DNA of 64,000 nt from Nitrobacter sp051535215 (GTDB taxonomy: Bacteria > Pseudomonadota > Alphaproteobacteria > Rhizobiales > Xanthobacteraceae): positions 1 through 64,000 of the forward strand of contig NZ_JBPPLY010000010.1 in the NCBI RefSeq assembly GCF_051535215.1, written 5' to 3'. The notes beneath the pieces were generated by a model. It saw nothing but the letters and a program-made list of their open reading frames with translations, was not told the DNA's origin and ran no database searches. Shown piece after piece: positions 27,308-35,386 of the stretch. A program made the translations under genes and the position numbers. Each line of letters opens with the position of its first letter. Positions within the stretch are counted from its first letter, which is position 1.

Positions 27308-27931
27308 ATGTCAGGCCGCATCAAACTCGTTCTCGCCTCCGGCTCGCCGCGGCGGCTCAGCCTGCTCAATCAGGCAGGCATCGAGCCCGACGCGCTGCGC
27401 CCCGTCGATATCGATGAGACGCCGACGCGGGGCGAACTGCCGCGCGCCTGCGCCAACCGCCTCGCCCGCGCCAAGGCCGATGCGGCATTGAGAGCGGTGC
27501 AACTCGACGACGAGTTGCGAGGTTCGTTCATTCTGGCCGCCGACACCGTTGTCGCGGTGGGCCGCCGTATCCTGCCCAAGGCCGATCTGGCGGACGAGGC
27601 GTCGCAGTGCCTGCGATTGCTTTCCGGGCGCAATCACCGTGTCTACACCGCGATCTGCCTCGTGACACCGAAGGAAAATTTTCGCCAGCGCCTGATTGAG
27701 ACCCGGGTGCGCTTCAAGCGGCTGTCCGAGGATGACATCCAGGCCTACATCGGCTCCGGCGAATGGCGCGGCAAGGCGGGCGGTTACGCGATCCAGGGCA
27801 TTGCGGGTTCGTTCGTGGTCAAGCTGGTAGGCTCGTACACCAATGTGGTCGGCCTGCCGCTTTACGAATCGGTCTCGCTGCTCGGCGGTGAGGGATTTCC
27901 GATCCGCTCCGGCTGGTTGAATGCCGGTTAA
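27308..27931 (+). CDS. maf: Maf-type nucleotide pyrophosphatase
   Basis: 207 residues from the ATG at 27308. House-cleaning enzyme hydrolysing dTTP/UTP or modified nucleotides. N-terminal KLVLASGSPRRLSLLNQAGI, the ILAADTVVAVGRRILPKA block and a C-terminal GKAGGYAIQGIAGSFVVKLVGSYTNVVGLPLYE are all diagnostic. The next gene, yacG, starts 11 nt before the maf stop, so they are coupled. Confidence 0.94.
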   Translation: MSGRIKLVLASGSPRRLSLLNQAGIEPDALRPVDIDETPTRGELPRACANRLARAKADAALRAVQLDDELRGSFILAADTVVAVGRRILPKADLADEASQCLRLLSGRNHRVYTAICLVTPKENFRQRLIETRVRFKRLSEDDIQAYIGSGEWRGKAGGYAIQGIAGSFVVKLVGSYTNVVGLPLYESVSLLGGEGFPIRSGWLNAG

Positions 27932-28100
27932 AAAAGCCGAGGCGCGTCCGAAAAAGCGCTGCCCGATCTGCGGCAAGCCCGGCGTCGCGGCGTCATTTCC
28001 GTTTTGTTCGGAGCGTTGCCGCGATGTCGATCTCAATCGATGGCTGTCGGGCGGCTACGCTATCCCCGGCGGCAAGACCGCCGAAGAAGATGCGGAATAG
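27921..28100 (+). CDS. yacG: DNA gyrase inhibitor YacG
   Basis: 59 residues. Small zinc-finger protein: CPICGKPG...FCSERCRDVDLNRWLSGGY carries the Cys-x2-Cys and Cys-x3-Cys ligands and the conserved DLxxWL helix. Members bind GyrB and block DNA binding by gyrase. Overlaps the end of maf in another frame. No separate promoter is expected. Confidence 0.93.
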   Translation: MPVKKAEARPKKRCPICGKPGVAASFPFCSERCRDVDLNRWLSGGYAIPGGKTAEEDAE

Positions 28101-28239
28101 TCCGGTCGCCTTTGGGACGGCGATTGATTATGCAGTCAATGGTTTGAAAAATCACCGGCGTGGGTTCGAACCCGCGATGGGTGGACAGGGCCATCGGGCC
28201 TGACTATAAACCGGCGCGTCCCAGCCGAAGCTGGGCGGC

Positions 28240-28315
28240 GCCCAGGTAGCTCAGTTGGTAGAGCATGCGACTGAAAATCGCAGTGTCGGTGGTTCGATCC
28301 CGCCCCTGGGCACCA
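28240..28315 (+). tRNA. tRNA-Phe (GAA)
   Basis: 76 nt with encoded CCA. Acceptor GCCCAGG/CCTGGGC, D-arm GCTCAGTTGGTAGAGC, anticodon stem TGCGA/TCGCA with loop CTGAAAA (anticodon GAA), T-arm GGTTCGATCC. It lies after yacG, the usual place in this family. Confidence 0.97.
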
Positions 28316-28723
28316 TTACCTGATAAGCGCAGCGCATCTTGTTCGGCACGTTTGGATCGTCGAAAAGACACGCTTTCTCTTGCAGACGAATACGACTGGT
28401 CCGACGTGAACTGAGTTCCTGAGGATGACACTGGATGCTCGATGAACTCTGGCGCGTTCCGTCGGGCAATGATTTTATCACCTGAGAGGAACGCCGCGGC
28501 GCCCATCGTTGCAAGTCACGCCGGGCGTTTTGCCCGCCCACTTGCGCCGTCGGCAGATGCCACAGCGACCAGCCGGCGGCAGGGGATCAGAACTGAATCA
28601 TCCGGTGCTCTCGATTGGGTTCGTACAGAAATATATAATATCTTCATATATTTATGGAAAATTCCCGCTTCGTAACGCCGCTCTCTTGCAAAAACCGGCA
28701 TGCCCCGTCATGAGAAGGCGCCC
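28316..28723. other. Intergenic region between tRNA-Phe and tRNA-Ser
   Basis: 408 nt without a supported gene. Near the end is an AT-rich run with a good -10 hexamer TATAAT (28634-28639), about 85 nt upstream of tRNA-Ser, likely its promoter; no convincing -35 at proper distance. Confidence 0.45.
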
Positions 28724-28813
28724 GGAGAGATGGCCGAGTGGCTTAAGGCGCACGCTTGGAAAGCGTGTGTGCGGGAAACCGTACCGTGGGTTCGAATCCC
28801 ACTCTCTCCGCCA
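28724..28813 (+). tRNA. tRNA-Ser (GGA), integration target
   Basis: 90 nt with encoded CCA. Class II tRNA: acceptor GGAGAGA/TCTCTCC, anticodon stem CACGC/GCGTG with loop TTGGAAA (anticodon GGA), and a long variable arm (GTGTGCGGGAAACCGTACC). The last 17 nt are the left crossover repeat of the island; integration has rebuilt an intact tRNA end. Confidence 0.97.
28797..28813. other. attL core repeat
   Basis: TCCCACTCTCTCCGCCA, the 3' end of tRNA-Ser including its CCA. The same 17 nt recur at 41633-41649. Confidence 0.92.
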
Positions 28814-28925
28814 GATTATATTCCTGCCAAGTCCGTAGCCTTCCATAAAATCTAATAATAACAACGCTTTTATCACCATTTCCGTCTTGTCTAATCCGTA
28901 AGGTTCCGGCTTAATCCGCGAATGA

Positions 28926-28935
28926 TTTGTACGCA
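28926..28935. other. Possible integrase arm-binding site (left)
   Basis: TTTGTACGCA lies between attL and the integrase and recurs exactly at 41566-41575 near attR, with a near copy TTTGTGCGCA at 41554. Arm-type sites flanking the crossover are expected for tyrosine integrases. Confidence 0.45.
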
Positions 28936-28964
28936 CATACGTGCGTAGAGACCGGGAGGAAGGC

Positions 28965-30206
28965 TTGGGACGGGTTTCCAATCGACTTTCGACCTTGATG
29001 CTGAAAAAGCAGCTGAAGCCCGGCCTCTACGCCGACGGCAACGGCCTTTATTTGCAGGTCAGCCGGCAGGAAACGAAAGCATGGGTCTTGCGCTTCATGC
29101 GCGCCGGCGTTCCCCGCAAGATGGGGTTGGGTCCGGTCAGTATTCTCGCCAATGATGGAAAGGTCTCGCTTGCCCAAGCCAGGCAAAGGGCGGCAGAGGC
29201 CCGCAGTCTGTTGATTGACGGTATCGACCCGATCGAGGCGCGGAAGTTTCGGCGCATTCAGGCGGCGCTGGAGGCCGCGAAAACGACAACGTTCCGGAAA
29301 TGCGCCGAGCAATACATTGAGGACAACAAGGCAGCCTGGAGGAACGAAAAACACGCTGCGCAGTGGACATCGACGCTGGCGGCTTGTGTGTATCCCGAGC
29401 TCGGCGGCCTGCCGGTCGGCGGCATTGACACCGAGCTCGTACTGAAGGTTCTTCGGCCAATCTGGCGTGAGAAGCCGGAAACCGCGAGTCGCGTCCGCGG
29501 CCGCATCGAGACAATTCTAGATTGGGCAAAAGCTCACGGGTATCGAGACGGCGAAAATCCCGCGCGGTGGCGTGGTCACCTTGAGAACGTATTGCCGGCG
29601 AAAAGCAAGATCGCTGCCGTCGCCCATCACAAGGCGATGCCTTACGGTGATGTTCCCGCCTTCGTGACATTACTGCGGGCCAAGCAAGAGATCAGTTCCC
29701 GTGCACTCGAATTCACGGTCTTGACTGCGGCACGGACCGGCGAATCGATTGGGGCGAGATCCTCGGAATTCGATCTTGACGCAAAGACATGGACCGTGCC
29801 CGCCGAGCGGATGAAGGCCGGCCGTGAGCACCGCGTCCCACTGTCCGATCGCGCAGCCGAGATCGTCGAGCCGTTGATCAAAACTGGAAGGGAATTTGTC
29901 TTCGAAGGAGCGAAGCCCGGCCGCCCGCTGAGCAACATGGCCATGCTCGAAATGCTGCGAGGCATGAGGGGTGATGGTCTCACGGTGCACGGCTTTCGAT
30001 CATCGTTCTTCGACTGGGGGCATGACCTGACCGGTCACCCCAAAGAGCTTCTCGACATCGCGCTTGCGCACACGGTCGCGGACAAGGTCGAGGCTGCTTA
30101 CAGGCGATCCGACATGTTCGAAAAGCGCCGGCGGCTGATGGCCGACTGGGCAAGCTATTGCCGGGGTGAGAGCGCCGCAACGTCTCAGGCGGCCAATGAG
30201 CTTTGA
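28965..30206 (+). CDS. Tyrosine-type site-specific integrase (P4-like)
   Basis: About 413 residues from the TTG at 28965, preceded by GGGAGGA; a GTG at 28941 is an alternative. N-terminal DUF4102-like arm-binding domain (LKPGLYADGNGLYLQVS), SAM-like core-binding domain, then the catalytic domain with Arg in TAARTGE, HGFRSSF (His-x-x-Arg), LAHTV and the nucleophilic Tyr in VEAAYRRSD. It inserts and excises the island at tRNA-Ser and is the gene nearest attL, the standard arrangement. Confidence 0.95.
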   Translation: MGRVSNRLSTLMLKKQLKPGLYADGNGLYLQVSRQETKAWVLRFMRAGVPRKMGLGPVSILANDGKVSLAQARQRAAEARSLLIDGIDPIEARKFRRIQAALEAAKTTTFRKCAEQYIEDNKAAWRNEKHAAQWTSTLAACVYPELGGLPVGGIDTELVLKVLRPIWREKPETASRVRGRIETILDWAKAHGYRDGENPARWRGHLENVLPAKSKIAAVAHHKAMPYGDVPAFVTLLRAKQEISSRALEFTVLTAARTGESIGARSSEFDLDAKTWTVPAERMKAGREHRVPLSDRAAEIVEPLIKTGREFVFEGAKPGRPLSNMAMLEMLRGMRGDGLTVHGFRSSFFDWGHDLTGHPKELLDIALAHTVADKVEAAYRRSDMFEKRRRLMADWASYCRGESAATSQAANEL

Positions 30207-30870
30207 TTTTGAGGATTGGAAAAAACGCATTGCGCGCGCGAAAGCGTCTGGTGAGCTAGTGACGGACATTGATTTTGCGCGGTGGTTGAAACTCAGCGAC
30301 GCGCTGCAGCGTGCAAAAGATACGCTGGGCGATTGGACCCTCGCCGGCCGCGCCATTGCCTTCAACCTCGAGACGTCACGCCTTCGCGCGATCTGTGAAG
30401 ATTTCGAAGGTTGGGGCGCGGAAGAGGAGCTTGCCATTAGTTTCAAATGGGGGGTTGTCGACCCGACCTTCTGGTTAGGATCCTTGATAGACTGGGGAAG
30501 CGATCATGCATCCGTCGGCCGCGATGGGACTTGCTTCAGAATATCCGGCATCATGGTTCACAAGGATGATCTTGACGCAATACTGCGTCCCAAAAAGGGC
30601 GATTCGTCCGATGCGACTTCGCATACACCGCCAGCGGCGCTAGCATCGGGAGTTGCCATAACGAAAGCAGCAACTCAACTAGCATCGATCGATTTGACAG
30701 ATTCGGGCTTGCAGGAAGCAATTTGCCGCGAGCTGAACATCAAAAGTATCCCGCGGAGCCAGTGGCGCGAGATCAAAGCTGCATTGAAGAAAAATCCCGA
30801 CGTTGCTCCCCGATTGCGATCACGCGGCGAAAATGCCCGCGTTATCAGAGGAAAGAATATCTGCCGCTGA
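30196..30870 (+). CDS. Island hypothetical protein
   Basis: 224 residues from the ATG at 30196, overlapping the integrase stop. N-terminus MSFDFEDWKKRIARAKASGE is followed by a charged helical part, a W-rich centre (FKWGVVDPTFWLGSLIDWG) and a basic C-terminus that could fold as a small DNA-binding helical domain (ELNIKSIPRSQWREIKAALKKNPDVAPR). No family recognised. It probably shares the integrase transcript. Confidence 0.7.
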   Translation: MSFDFEDWKKRIARAKASGELVTDIDFARWLKLSDALQRAKDTLGDWTLAGRAIAFNLETSRLRAICEDFEGWGAEEELAISFKWGVVDPTFWLGSLIDWGSDHASVGRDGTCFRISGIMVHKDDLDAILRPKKGDSSDATSHTPPAALASGVAITKAATQLASIDLTDSGLQEAICRELNIKSIPRSQWREIKAALKKNPDVAPRLRSRGENARVIRGKNICR

Positions 30871-30988
30871 TATACGCCGTTAACATCGGCCGGTTTTTTT
30901 GATCGGCGCATTTGGCGCATTATCGCTATTCCGCGCATGATCATCATCATCCGCCTCGAACCACTTACGTTCGAAACGGAGGATTGTA

Positions 30989-31189
30989 ATGCTTCAGAAA
31001 ATTTTGCGGCGACCCGACGTTGAAAAGTGCACCGGCCTCAAGCGTAGCTCAATCTATGCAGGCGTTGCAGACGGCACCTTCCCAAAGCCCGTACCGTTGG
31101 GGCCGAAAGCCGTAGGCTGGCTCGAAACAGACATCGTCGATTGGCAGAAGGCTCGCATTGCCGAGCGCGATGCGTCCAGCGCGGCTTAA
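30989..31189 (+). CDS. AlpA-family regulator / excisionase-like protein
   Basis: 66 residues. Winged-helix of the AlpA type: ILRRPDVEKCTGLKRSSIYAGVADGTFPKPVPLGPKAVGWLETDIVDWQKARIAER is close to the family pattern. AlpA proteins of P4-like elements activate integrase or act as excision factors. GGAGG stands 6 nt before the ATG. The 118-nt gap upstream, with GCCG-CGGC-T-run at 30876-30900, may hold a weak terminator and a promoter. Confidence 0.88.
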   Translation: MLQKILRRPDVEKCTGLKRSSIYAGVADGTFPKPVPLGPKAVGWLETDIVDWQKARIAERDASSAA

Positions 31190-31222
31190 AAAGCCATAGC
31201 GCGGACGGCGGAGGATCCTGCC

Positions 31223-31336
31223 ATGCGTCAACGCATTCGCGATGGGATGCTCGCCGCCTTGGGTGCTGCGCCGCCGGCCACTCGGCAGCGGCTTTCTGAA
31301 GAAATACCACGCGCTGACGGGGATGATCTTGGCTGA
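31223..31336 (+). CDS. Possible small protein upstream of the initiator gene
   Basis: 37 residues, MRQRIRDGMLAALGAAPP..., preceded by GGAGG with good spacing (31211-31215). It overlaps the most likely start of the initiator gene (31323) by 14 nt, which would couple the two. Short and without a known family, so it may instead be a leader peptide. Confidence 0.45.
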   Translation: MRQRIRDGMLAALGAAPPATRQRLSEEIPRADGDDLG

Positions 31337-32141
31337 GATCATTCTCATTCCAAAGCAGCTCCGGATGGAATGGACGGATGTCCTGGCGCTCGACGCCGGG
31401 ATTTCGCACGCGGCATTCCGTGTCGCATGCGTGATTGGCAGTCACTTCAATAGCACGACTGGCGAGACCTTTGTCACTCAGGACACGGTTGCGCGAGTGA
31501 TGGGCGTGAGCTCCAGAACCGTCTGGAGTGCGATCAGAGAACTAGAGGAATGCGGTTACATCATCGTGCGTCGGCGAGAATTGGGCGTCAGAGTATCGGA
31601 CGGTCGCCGCGTAAACGGCGGTAAGGGCGCCGCCAATGTTTATCTTCCGGCGTTCGAAAGGTCGCAAGTAGCTGCGACCTCTCGCGGCTTAAAGCTCGCA
31701 ACCCATTGCGACCTTGTCTGGTCTCAAAGGTCGCAAGTGGCTGCGACCTCTAACGGCTCAAAGGTCGCAATGGATTGCGAGCTTAGCGGGTCTCAAAGGT
31801 CGCAAAATCCTGCATCAAAGGTCGCAATGGGTTGCGACCCTACTCTTAAGACTAACTCTAAGAACGCGCGCGCGAGCGCCTTAGCCCTCCGATTGGGGTC
31901 GCCCGCGCAGTTGCTCCACAAGAGGCTTGGCAGTGAGAAGTTTGAGAGCTGGTTTGCCAAGGTCGAGCTTGTCGTTCCTGGGCCACCAGTCGCGACGCTC
32001 CGAGCTCCAAGTAGGTTTATCCGGGATTATATCGTTCAGCATTTCGACGAGATGGTCCTTAGCTGTTGGAAAGCCACCAGCCCCACCATTGAACGCGTCG
32101 AAATTATTTACGGCACCGTAGCCGAAGGCGGTGCGTCGTGA
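31323..32141 (+). CDS. Replication initiator-like protein, helix-turn-helix plus DnaA N-terminal-like domain
   Basis: 272 residues from the ATG at 31323; ATGs at 31242 and 31365 are alternatives. A winged-helix part (about 20-110, TQDTVARVMGVSSRTVWSAIRELEECGYIIVRR) is followed by a linker of two 23-residue repeats starting RSQVAATS (113-158) and a partial third. The C-terminus resembles the DnaA helicase-loading N-domain (LGSEKFESWFAKVELV...LRAPSRFIRDYIVQHF). Phages use such fusions to open their own origin. The linker DNA is itself a dyad array (31660-31839). It overlaps the next gene (GTGA). Confidence 0.8.
   Translation: MILAEIILIPKQLRMEWTDVLALDAGISHAAFRVACVIGSHFNSTTGETFVTQDTVARVMGVSSRTVWSAIRELEECGYIIVRRRELGVRVSDGRRVNGGKGAANVYLPAFERSQVAATSRGLKLATHCDLVWSQRSQVAATSNGSKVAMDCELSGSQRSQNPASKVAMGCDPTLKTNSKNARASALALRLGSPAQLLHKRLGSEKFESWFAKVELVVPGPPVATLRAPSRFIRDYIVQHFDEMVLSCWKATSPTIERVEIIYGTVAEGGAS
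31660..31839. repeat. Iteron-like array of 20-bp dyads inside the initiator gene
   Basis: Five dyads of GGTCGCAA-N4-TTGCGACC type begin at 31660, 31694, 31729, 31763 and 31820, plus a lone half-site at 31798. Forward half-sites are spaced 34, 35, 34, 35 and 22 nt. The motif is read in two different codon frames (RSQ versus KVA), so the DNA, not the peptide, is what is kept. This is the layout of an origin inside an initiator gene. Confidence 0.75.
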
Positions 32142-32641
32142 ATACCGCCGCGGCACGGTGGACAGCGCTCGCGCGAATCGTTGCCGCTCACCGAAGCGGG
32201 ACGCCGGTCCATCCTGACGACGCGGATTTTTTGGTCCATGGGCTGGATGGGCTGCTCGCTGGCGTCGATGATCCTTTTGGGCTGCGGCTGAAACCGGGGG
32301 AACGAAGCGCCGCAACGCGGTCAGCCTATGATCAGCGCGACGACCTGGTGCGCGACGCCGCGCAAAAATTCTATCCGGATGCGTCGCAGGCCGCCGCCGC
32401 CCGTGAGCTGCACAAGGTTTTGAAGCGCTACGCTGCCGCCGGATGGATTCGAGAGCGAGCGCTTCCCGATTGTCCAGCCCCAGCGGGAACGTTGCGCGCA
32501 ATGCTGTGGGCGATCCTGCGCGCCCGCGCTGATGTCCCCAGCGCTCGGCGCCTCCGCGCGCTGTTGGCCACGAGCTCCCGCTATTCGTGGCCAACCGACT
32601 CGGCTGAAGTCGATTCGAACACGCCACGGAGATGGACATGA
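32138..32641 (+). CDS. Island hypothetical protein
   Basis: 167 residues, GTG start inside the initiator stop. Alpha-helical, with PDDADFLVHGLDGLLAGVDDPFGLRLKPGERS then a segment rich in Arg and Ala (RDAAQKFYPDASQAAAARELHKVLKRYAAAGWIRERA). Translational coupling to the initiator suggests a role in replication or its control, but no family is recognised. Confidence 0.7.
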   Translation: MNTAAARWTALARIVAAHRSGTPVHPDDADFLVHGLDGLLAGVDDPFGLRLKPGERSAATRSAYDQRDDLVRDAAQKFYPDASQAAAARELHKVLKRYAAAGWIRERALPDCPAPAGTLRAMLWAILRARADVPSARRLRALLATSSRYSWPTDSAEVDSNTPRRWT

Positions 32642-32955
32642 CGACAGTTGCGAAGATCATGGAACTTGCTGGCATCCCCTCGGATGCGCAGTTTGTCACT
32701 GCAGCCCAGATGGATCGCGCGGTGGCCATTGCCAAGGAACGAGGCGAAGCGGCAGGTATTGCTCGCGCTGCTGCCCCCGCGGTGGTGCAACAGAGGTCGA
32801 GAGCTATCTCGATTTCGTCCGCCGGCTCGGATGATCTTAACGCCGCTGTCGATCAGTTGCTCGCCGAAAAGGGCATCGAACCGACGACGCGTTCGGACGG
32901 TCTAGATGCTGCGATCGATTATTTATCGAAATGCCGCTCGGCGCGGCGTGGTTAA
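32632..32955 (+). CDS. Island hypothetical protein
   Basis: 107 residues, beginning 10 nt before the stop of the preceding gene, with ACGGAG upstream; a second ATG lies 6 nt on. The N-terminus (VAKIMELAGIPSDAQFVTAAQMDRAVAIAKERGEAAG) and C-terminus look helical and acidic. No family recognised. Confidence 0.6.
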   Translation: MDMTTVAKIMELAGIPSDAQFVTAAQMDRAVAIAKERGEAAGIARAAAPAVVQQRSRAISISSAGSDDLNAAVDQLLAEKGIEPTTRSDGLDAAIDYLSKCRSARRG

Positions 32956-33307
32956 CTTCATGTCGGGCGACTGTTGCCGCAGCACCCGACGTGACCAGCG
33001 CGGCAGACCGGTTACCAGACAGACCGGTTCATCGCGCCGGGGCGCGTGGCGACGCACTGTGCGAGCACATAGAGCGTTGACCGCGCGCGCCCCACATTTG
33101 CAGCCCTCTTCGAGGAGGGCGAGACATCGATCTCCGCCGCCCGCGCGGGTCCTTCCCGTGTCGCTTTGCTCCGCGGCCGAAATCGGCCCGAGGGTCCGCC
33201 AATTGGCGGACCCCAAAAACTGACCGAACACCCCGAACACCCCGAACACCGAACCGAACATAGGGGTGCCCACCGGTGGGCACCCCCCGCACGATGGGGA
33301 GCTTTTG
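32956..33307. repeat. Gene-free stretch of palindromes and tandem repeats
   Basis: 352 nt with a hairpin GCCCTC-TTCGAG-GAGGGC (33103-33120), a perfect 22-bp palindrome (33192-33213, core TCCGCCAATTGGCGGA), three exact tandem copies of CCGAACACC (33224-33250), and a perfect 24-bp palindrome (33263-33286, core GCCCACCGGTGGGC). It marks the border between the replication module and the phage structural genes, and probably holds terminators and the late promoter. Confidence 0.7.
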
Positions 33308-34222
33308 ATGTTTGAATTCGATACGCAGCTATTGCACCGCCTGCCGCCCGCCGCGTTCGTGAAATTGAGCTCGTTGCTCGATGCATACGAGCGGCAGGCC
33401 TCCATCACGCGAGCCGCGCAACAGGAGTCCAGTTATCTTCGCCAGCAGATCGCCAAGTTCACTGCCCGCGGCGGCGATCTCAGCCCGGTCGACCAGGTCA
33501 AAAATCTCCGATCGGAGCTGGATACGATCCTAATCAAAAAAGATCGCGAATTAGGTCATACAACGCAGCACCAAGAGCTACTGAAAGGCATCCGCGATTG
33601 GCTCGCGGCAATACCGGAGAGCATCCAGCTACGTGATCACGTCGCCAAGGATGCCGGGGTTTCGAAGTCCTCGCCTGGCGCTATCGAAAAGCGCCGCCGC
33701 CGCATTCGCGAGCTCCTCGCCGACATCGGACGCGTCGACGCAGCGCCGATCAGCACCAAGGCCGCGAAACAACAAGCCCGCGAGGAAGTCAAAAAGCTCG
33801 CCGAACGCGGCCGGCCGGCGGTGCACAAGCTGCTCGAAGACCGCGGAGGCATTGGCTGGCCGCAGCGGAAAATCGGATTTGCCGGCATGATTGATCTTTT
33901 CGAGACCGACAGCTTGGCCGTTATGGCCTTTGCCCTGGAGGAATCTCTCATTGCGGCCGTCGAGCGAGAGATCGACGAGGTTGGCGGCGCCGCTGACAGC
34001 TTGACCGATGACGAACGTTTCAATCGCTTCGACAAGCTGTTCGACAAACTGCTCGCCGCCGAGCGCGAGGAAGAAGCGTTGATCGCCGCCGCCGATTTTG
34101 ACGTGCAGCGCCGTTCTGATGCCGATCCGCGGGCCGTTCTCGGCATTTCGAGCGATGCGCCCTTGCCGAACCGCAATCTGACGCATCAGGCCCTTTTTAC
34201 GGCGACGTTATCGGCCCGCTGA
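33308..34222 (+). CDS. Helical phage-island protein of unknown function
   Basis: 304 residues from the ATG at 33308 (GGGGAG upstream). Almost entirely helical and highly charged, with likely coiled coils at about 20-60 and 150-190 (KAAKQQAREEVKKLAERGRPAVHKLLED). It directly precedes the decoration-protein gene, a place often held by scaffold or morphogenesis proteins. No family recognised. Confidence 0.75.
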   Translation: MFEFDTQLLHRLPPAAFVKLSSLLDAYERQASITRAAQQESSYLRQQIAKFTARGGDLSPVDQVKNLRSELDTILIKKDRELGHTTQHQELLKGIRDWLAAIPESIQLRDHVAKDAGVSKSSPGAIEKRRRRIRELLADIGRVDAAPISTKAAKQQAREEVKKLAERGRPAVHKLLEDRGGIGWPQRKIGFAGMIDLFETDSLAVMAFALEESLIAAVEREIDEVGGAADSLTDDERFNRFDKLFDKLLAAEREEEALIAAADFDVQRRSDADPRAVLGISSDAPLPNRNLTHQALFTATLSAR

Positions 34223-34253
34223 CAGTCGCGTAAACCCAAGGAGAACTCACGCC

Positions 34254-34934
34254 ATGCTCAAAACTCTCAAACTAGGGTCACCCATCATCCAAAGCGATGT
34301 CGTCAAATATTTCCAATCGGAAATGATGTCCAACACCGAAGAGATGTTGGCCGCTGGCGTCGACGCCGACAATGTTGTTGACGTCGGAACGGTGCTCGGC
34401 CGCATCACCATCGGGACGCTTGATGCGACCTTCGCGGCGCGCGCAGGCAACACCGGCGACTTGGCGAATACCTTTGGCACTCCAAAGGTCGATGCCGGGG
34501 CGAAACCTGGCATTTACACTATCACCTTCACCGACGTGACAAAATTCCGGGTCGAAGATCCAGATGGTATCGAAATTGGCGAGGGCACGACGGGCGTTGC
34601 GTTCACGAACAAGCTGAACTTCACGCTTGTTGCCGTCGATACGCCGGCGGTGGTCGGCGATGCGGCTGACATCACCGTAACCGCCGAGGCCGGCAGCAAC
34701 AAAGTGGTACCCCTCAATCTCGCCGCGACCGATGGCAGTCAGAACGCTTACGGAGTTTCGCAAAGCCGCGCGCGCGCCGCCGTCAATGGGATTGACCAGA
34801 GAATTCTTGTGTTGCGCCGGCTGGGCGTTGTCGTCGCTGACAAGCTGATCTGGCCGGACGGCATGATCGCCGCCGAGAAAACGATTGCGTTGCGCCAGCT
34901 GGATCAGCAGCTGATCGTCGCGCGAGAAGACTGA
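34254..34934 (+). CDS. Phage head decoration protein (protein D-like)
   Basis: 226 residues. The N-terminus (EEMLAAGVDADNVVDVGTVLGRI) and the ending (NGIDQRILVLRRLGVVVADKLIWPDGMIAAEKTIALRQLDQQLI) match the decoration-protein family, in which the two halves are separated by an inserted beta-rich domain (here about 75-165, GIYTITFTDVTKFRVEDPDG). It binds the outside of phage capsids. No capsid gene is present in the island. AAGGAGA lies upstream of the ATG. Confidence 0.75.
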   Translation: MLKTLKLGSPIIQSDVVKYFQSEMMSNTEEMLAAGVDADNVVDVGTVLGRITIGTLDATFAARAGNTGDLANTFGTPKVDAGAKPGIYTITFTDVTKFRVEDPDGIEIGEGTTGVAFTNKLNFTLVAVDTPAVVGDAADITVTAEAGSNKVVPLNLAATDGSQNAYGVSQSRARAAVNGIDQRILVLRRLGVVVADKLIWPDGMIAAEKTIALRQLDQQLIVARED

Positions 34935-34961
34935 CAACAAACTCCCAAAGGAAAAATTGCA

Positions 34962-35276
34962 ATGACAATCAAAGTCCAGCTGCTCGAGCCGATCAAGGGT
35001 TTTGAAGGCGTCCAAATCAGCGAGCTAGTTCTGCGCGCGCCCAAGTACATGGACGTGATGACGCTTGGCGAGCCGACGACCTACGCACGAAGTGAGGGCG
35101 GTATGATCTATCAGGCCGAAAAGGATGGGGTCATACAGTCGTATATTGAACGGCTAGTAGTGGAGCCAAAGCACACCGACCTATTGAACCAGTTGTCACT
35201 CGCGGACACGCTCAAGCTTAAGGATACGATCAACGGTTTTTTCGGGGCCGCGCGCGAGGCGATTTATCCCTCATAG
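34962..35276 (+). CDS. Phage tail assembly chaperone
   Basis: 104 residues. VQLLEPIKGFEGVQISELVLRAPKYMDVM and the ending LSLADTLKLKDTINGFFGAAREA fit the Mu gp41/P2 gpE-type chaperones that guide the tape measure. A slippery heptamer T-TTT-TTC (35237-35243) near the end would allow a -1 shift into the next small frame, as known for this gene class. It follows the decoration gene by 27 nt. Confidence 0.75.
   Translation: MTIKVQLLEPIKGFEGVQISELVLRAPKYMDVMTLGEPTTYARSEGGMIYQAEKDGVIQSYIERLVVEPKHTDLLNQLSLADTLKLKDTINGFFGAAREAIYPS
35237..35243 (+). promoter_or_regulatory. Canonical -1 frameshift heptamer in the tail chaperone gene
   Basis: T TTT TTC in the correct codon phase (codons TTT 35238-35240 and TTC 35241-35243). 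A -1 slip joins the chaperone to the GpE-like frame that ends at 35386. Confidence 0.6.
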
Positions 35277-35287
35277 CGCGCCGACTC

Positions 35288-35386
35288 GTGTTCGATCTGC
35301 GCGTCGTTACTGCCGATGCTTGCGCGCAGCTCACTTTTGATGAGCTCGAATTTTGGTTCGAGATGTCGGTACAGAGGCAAAAGTAG
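35288..35386 (+). CDS. GpE-like small phage tail protein or frameshift extension
   Basis: 32 residues if started at the GTG (35288): VFDLRVVTADACAQLTFDELEFWFEMSVQRQK. The frame stays open back into the chaperone gene and is in the -1 phase. The LTFDELEFWFE segment resembles the short GpE proteins of P2-type phages, which are made as the shifted half of the chaperone. The stop is immediately followed by the tape-measure ATG. Confidence 0.6.
   Translation: MFDLRVVTADACAQLTFDELEFWFEMSVQRQK

Noticed and set aside
28162..28173. GGGTTCGAACCC looks like a tRNA T-arm just before tRNA-Phe
   Set aside because: No acceptor, anticodon or D-arm can be built around it on either strand; it is a palindrome by itself, perhaps a tRNA relic.
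31660..31839. The regularly spaced repeats could be a short CRISPR array
   Set aside because: Units are dyads within a coding frame with only about 14 nt between them, the intervals are similar to each other, and no cas genes are near.
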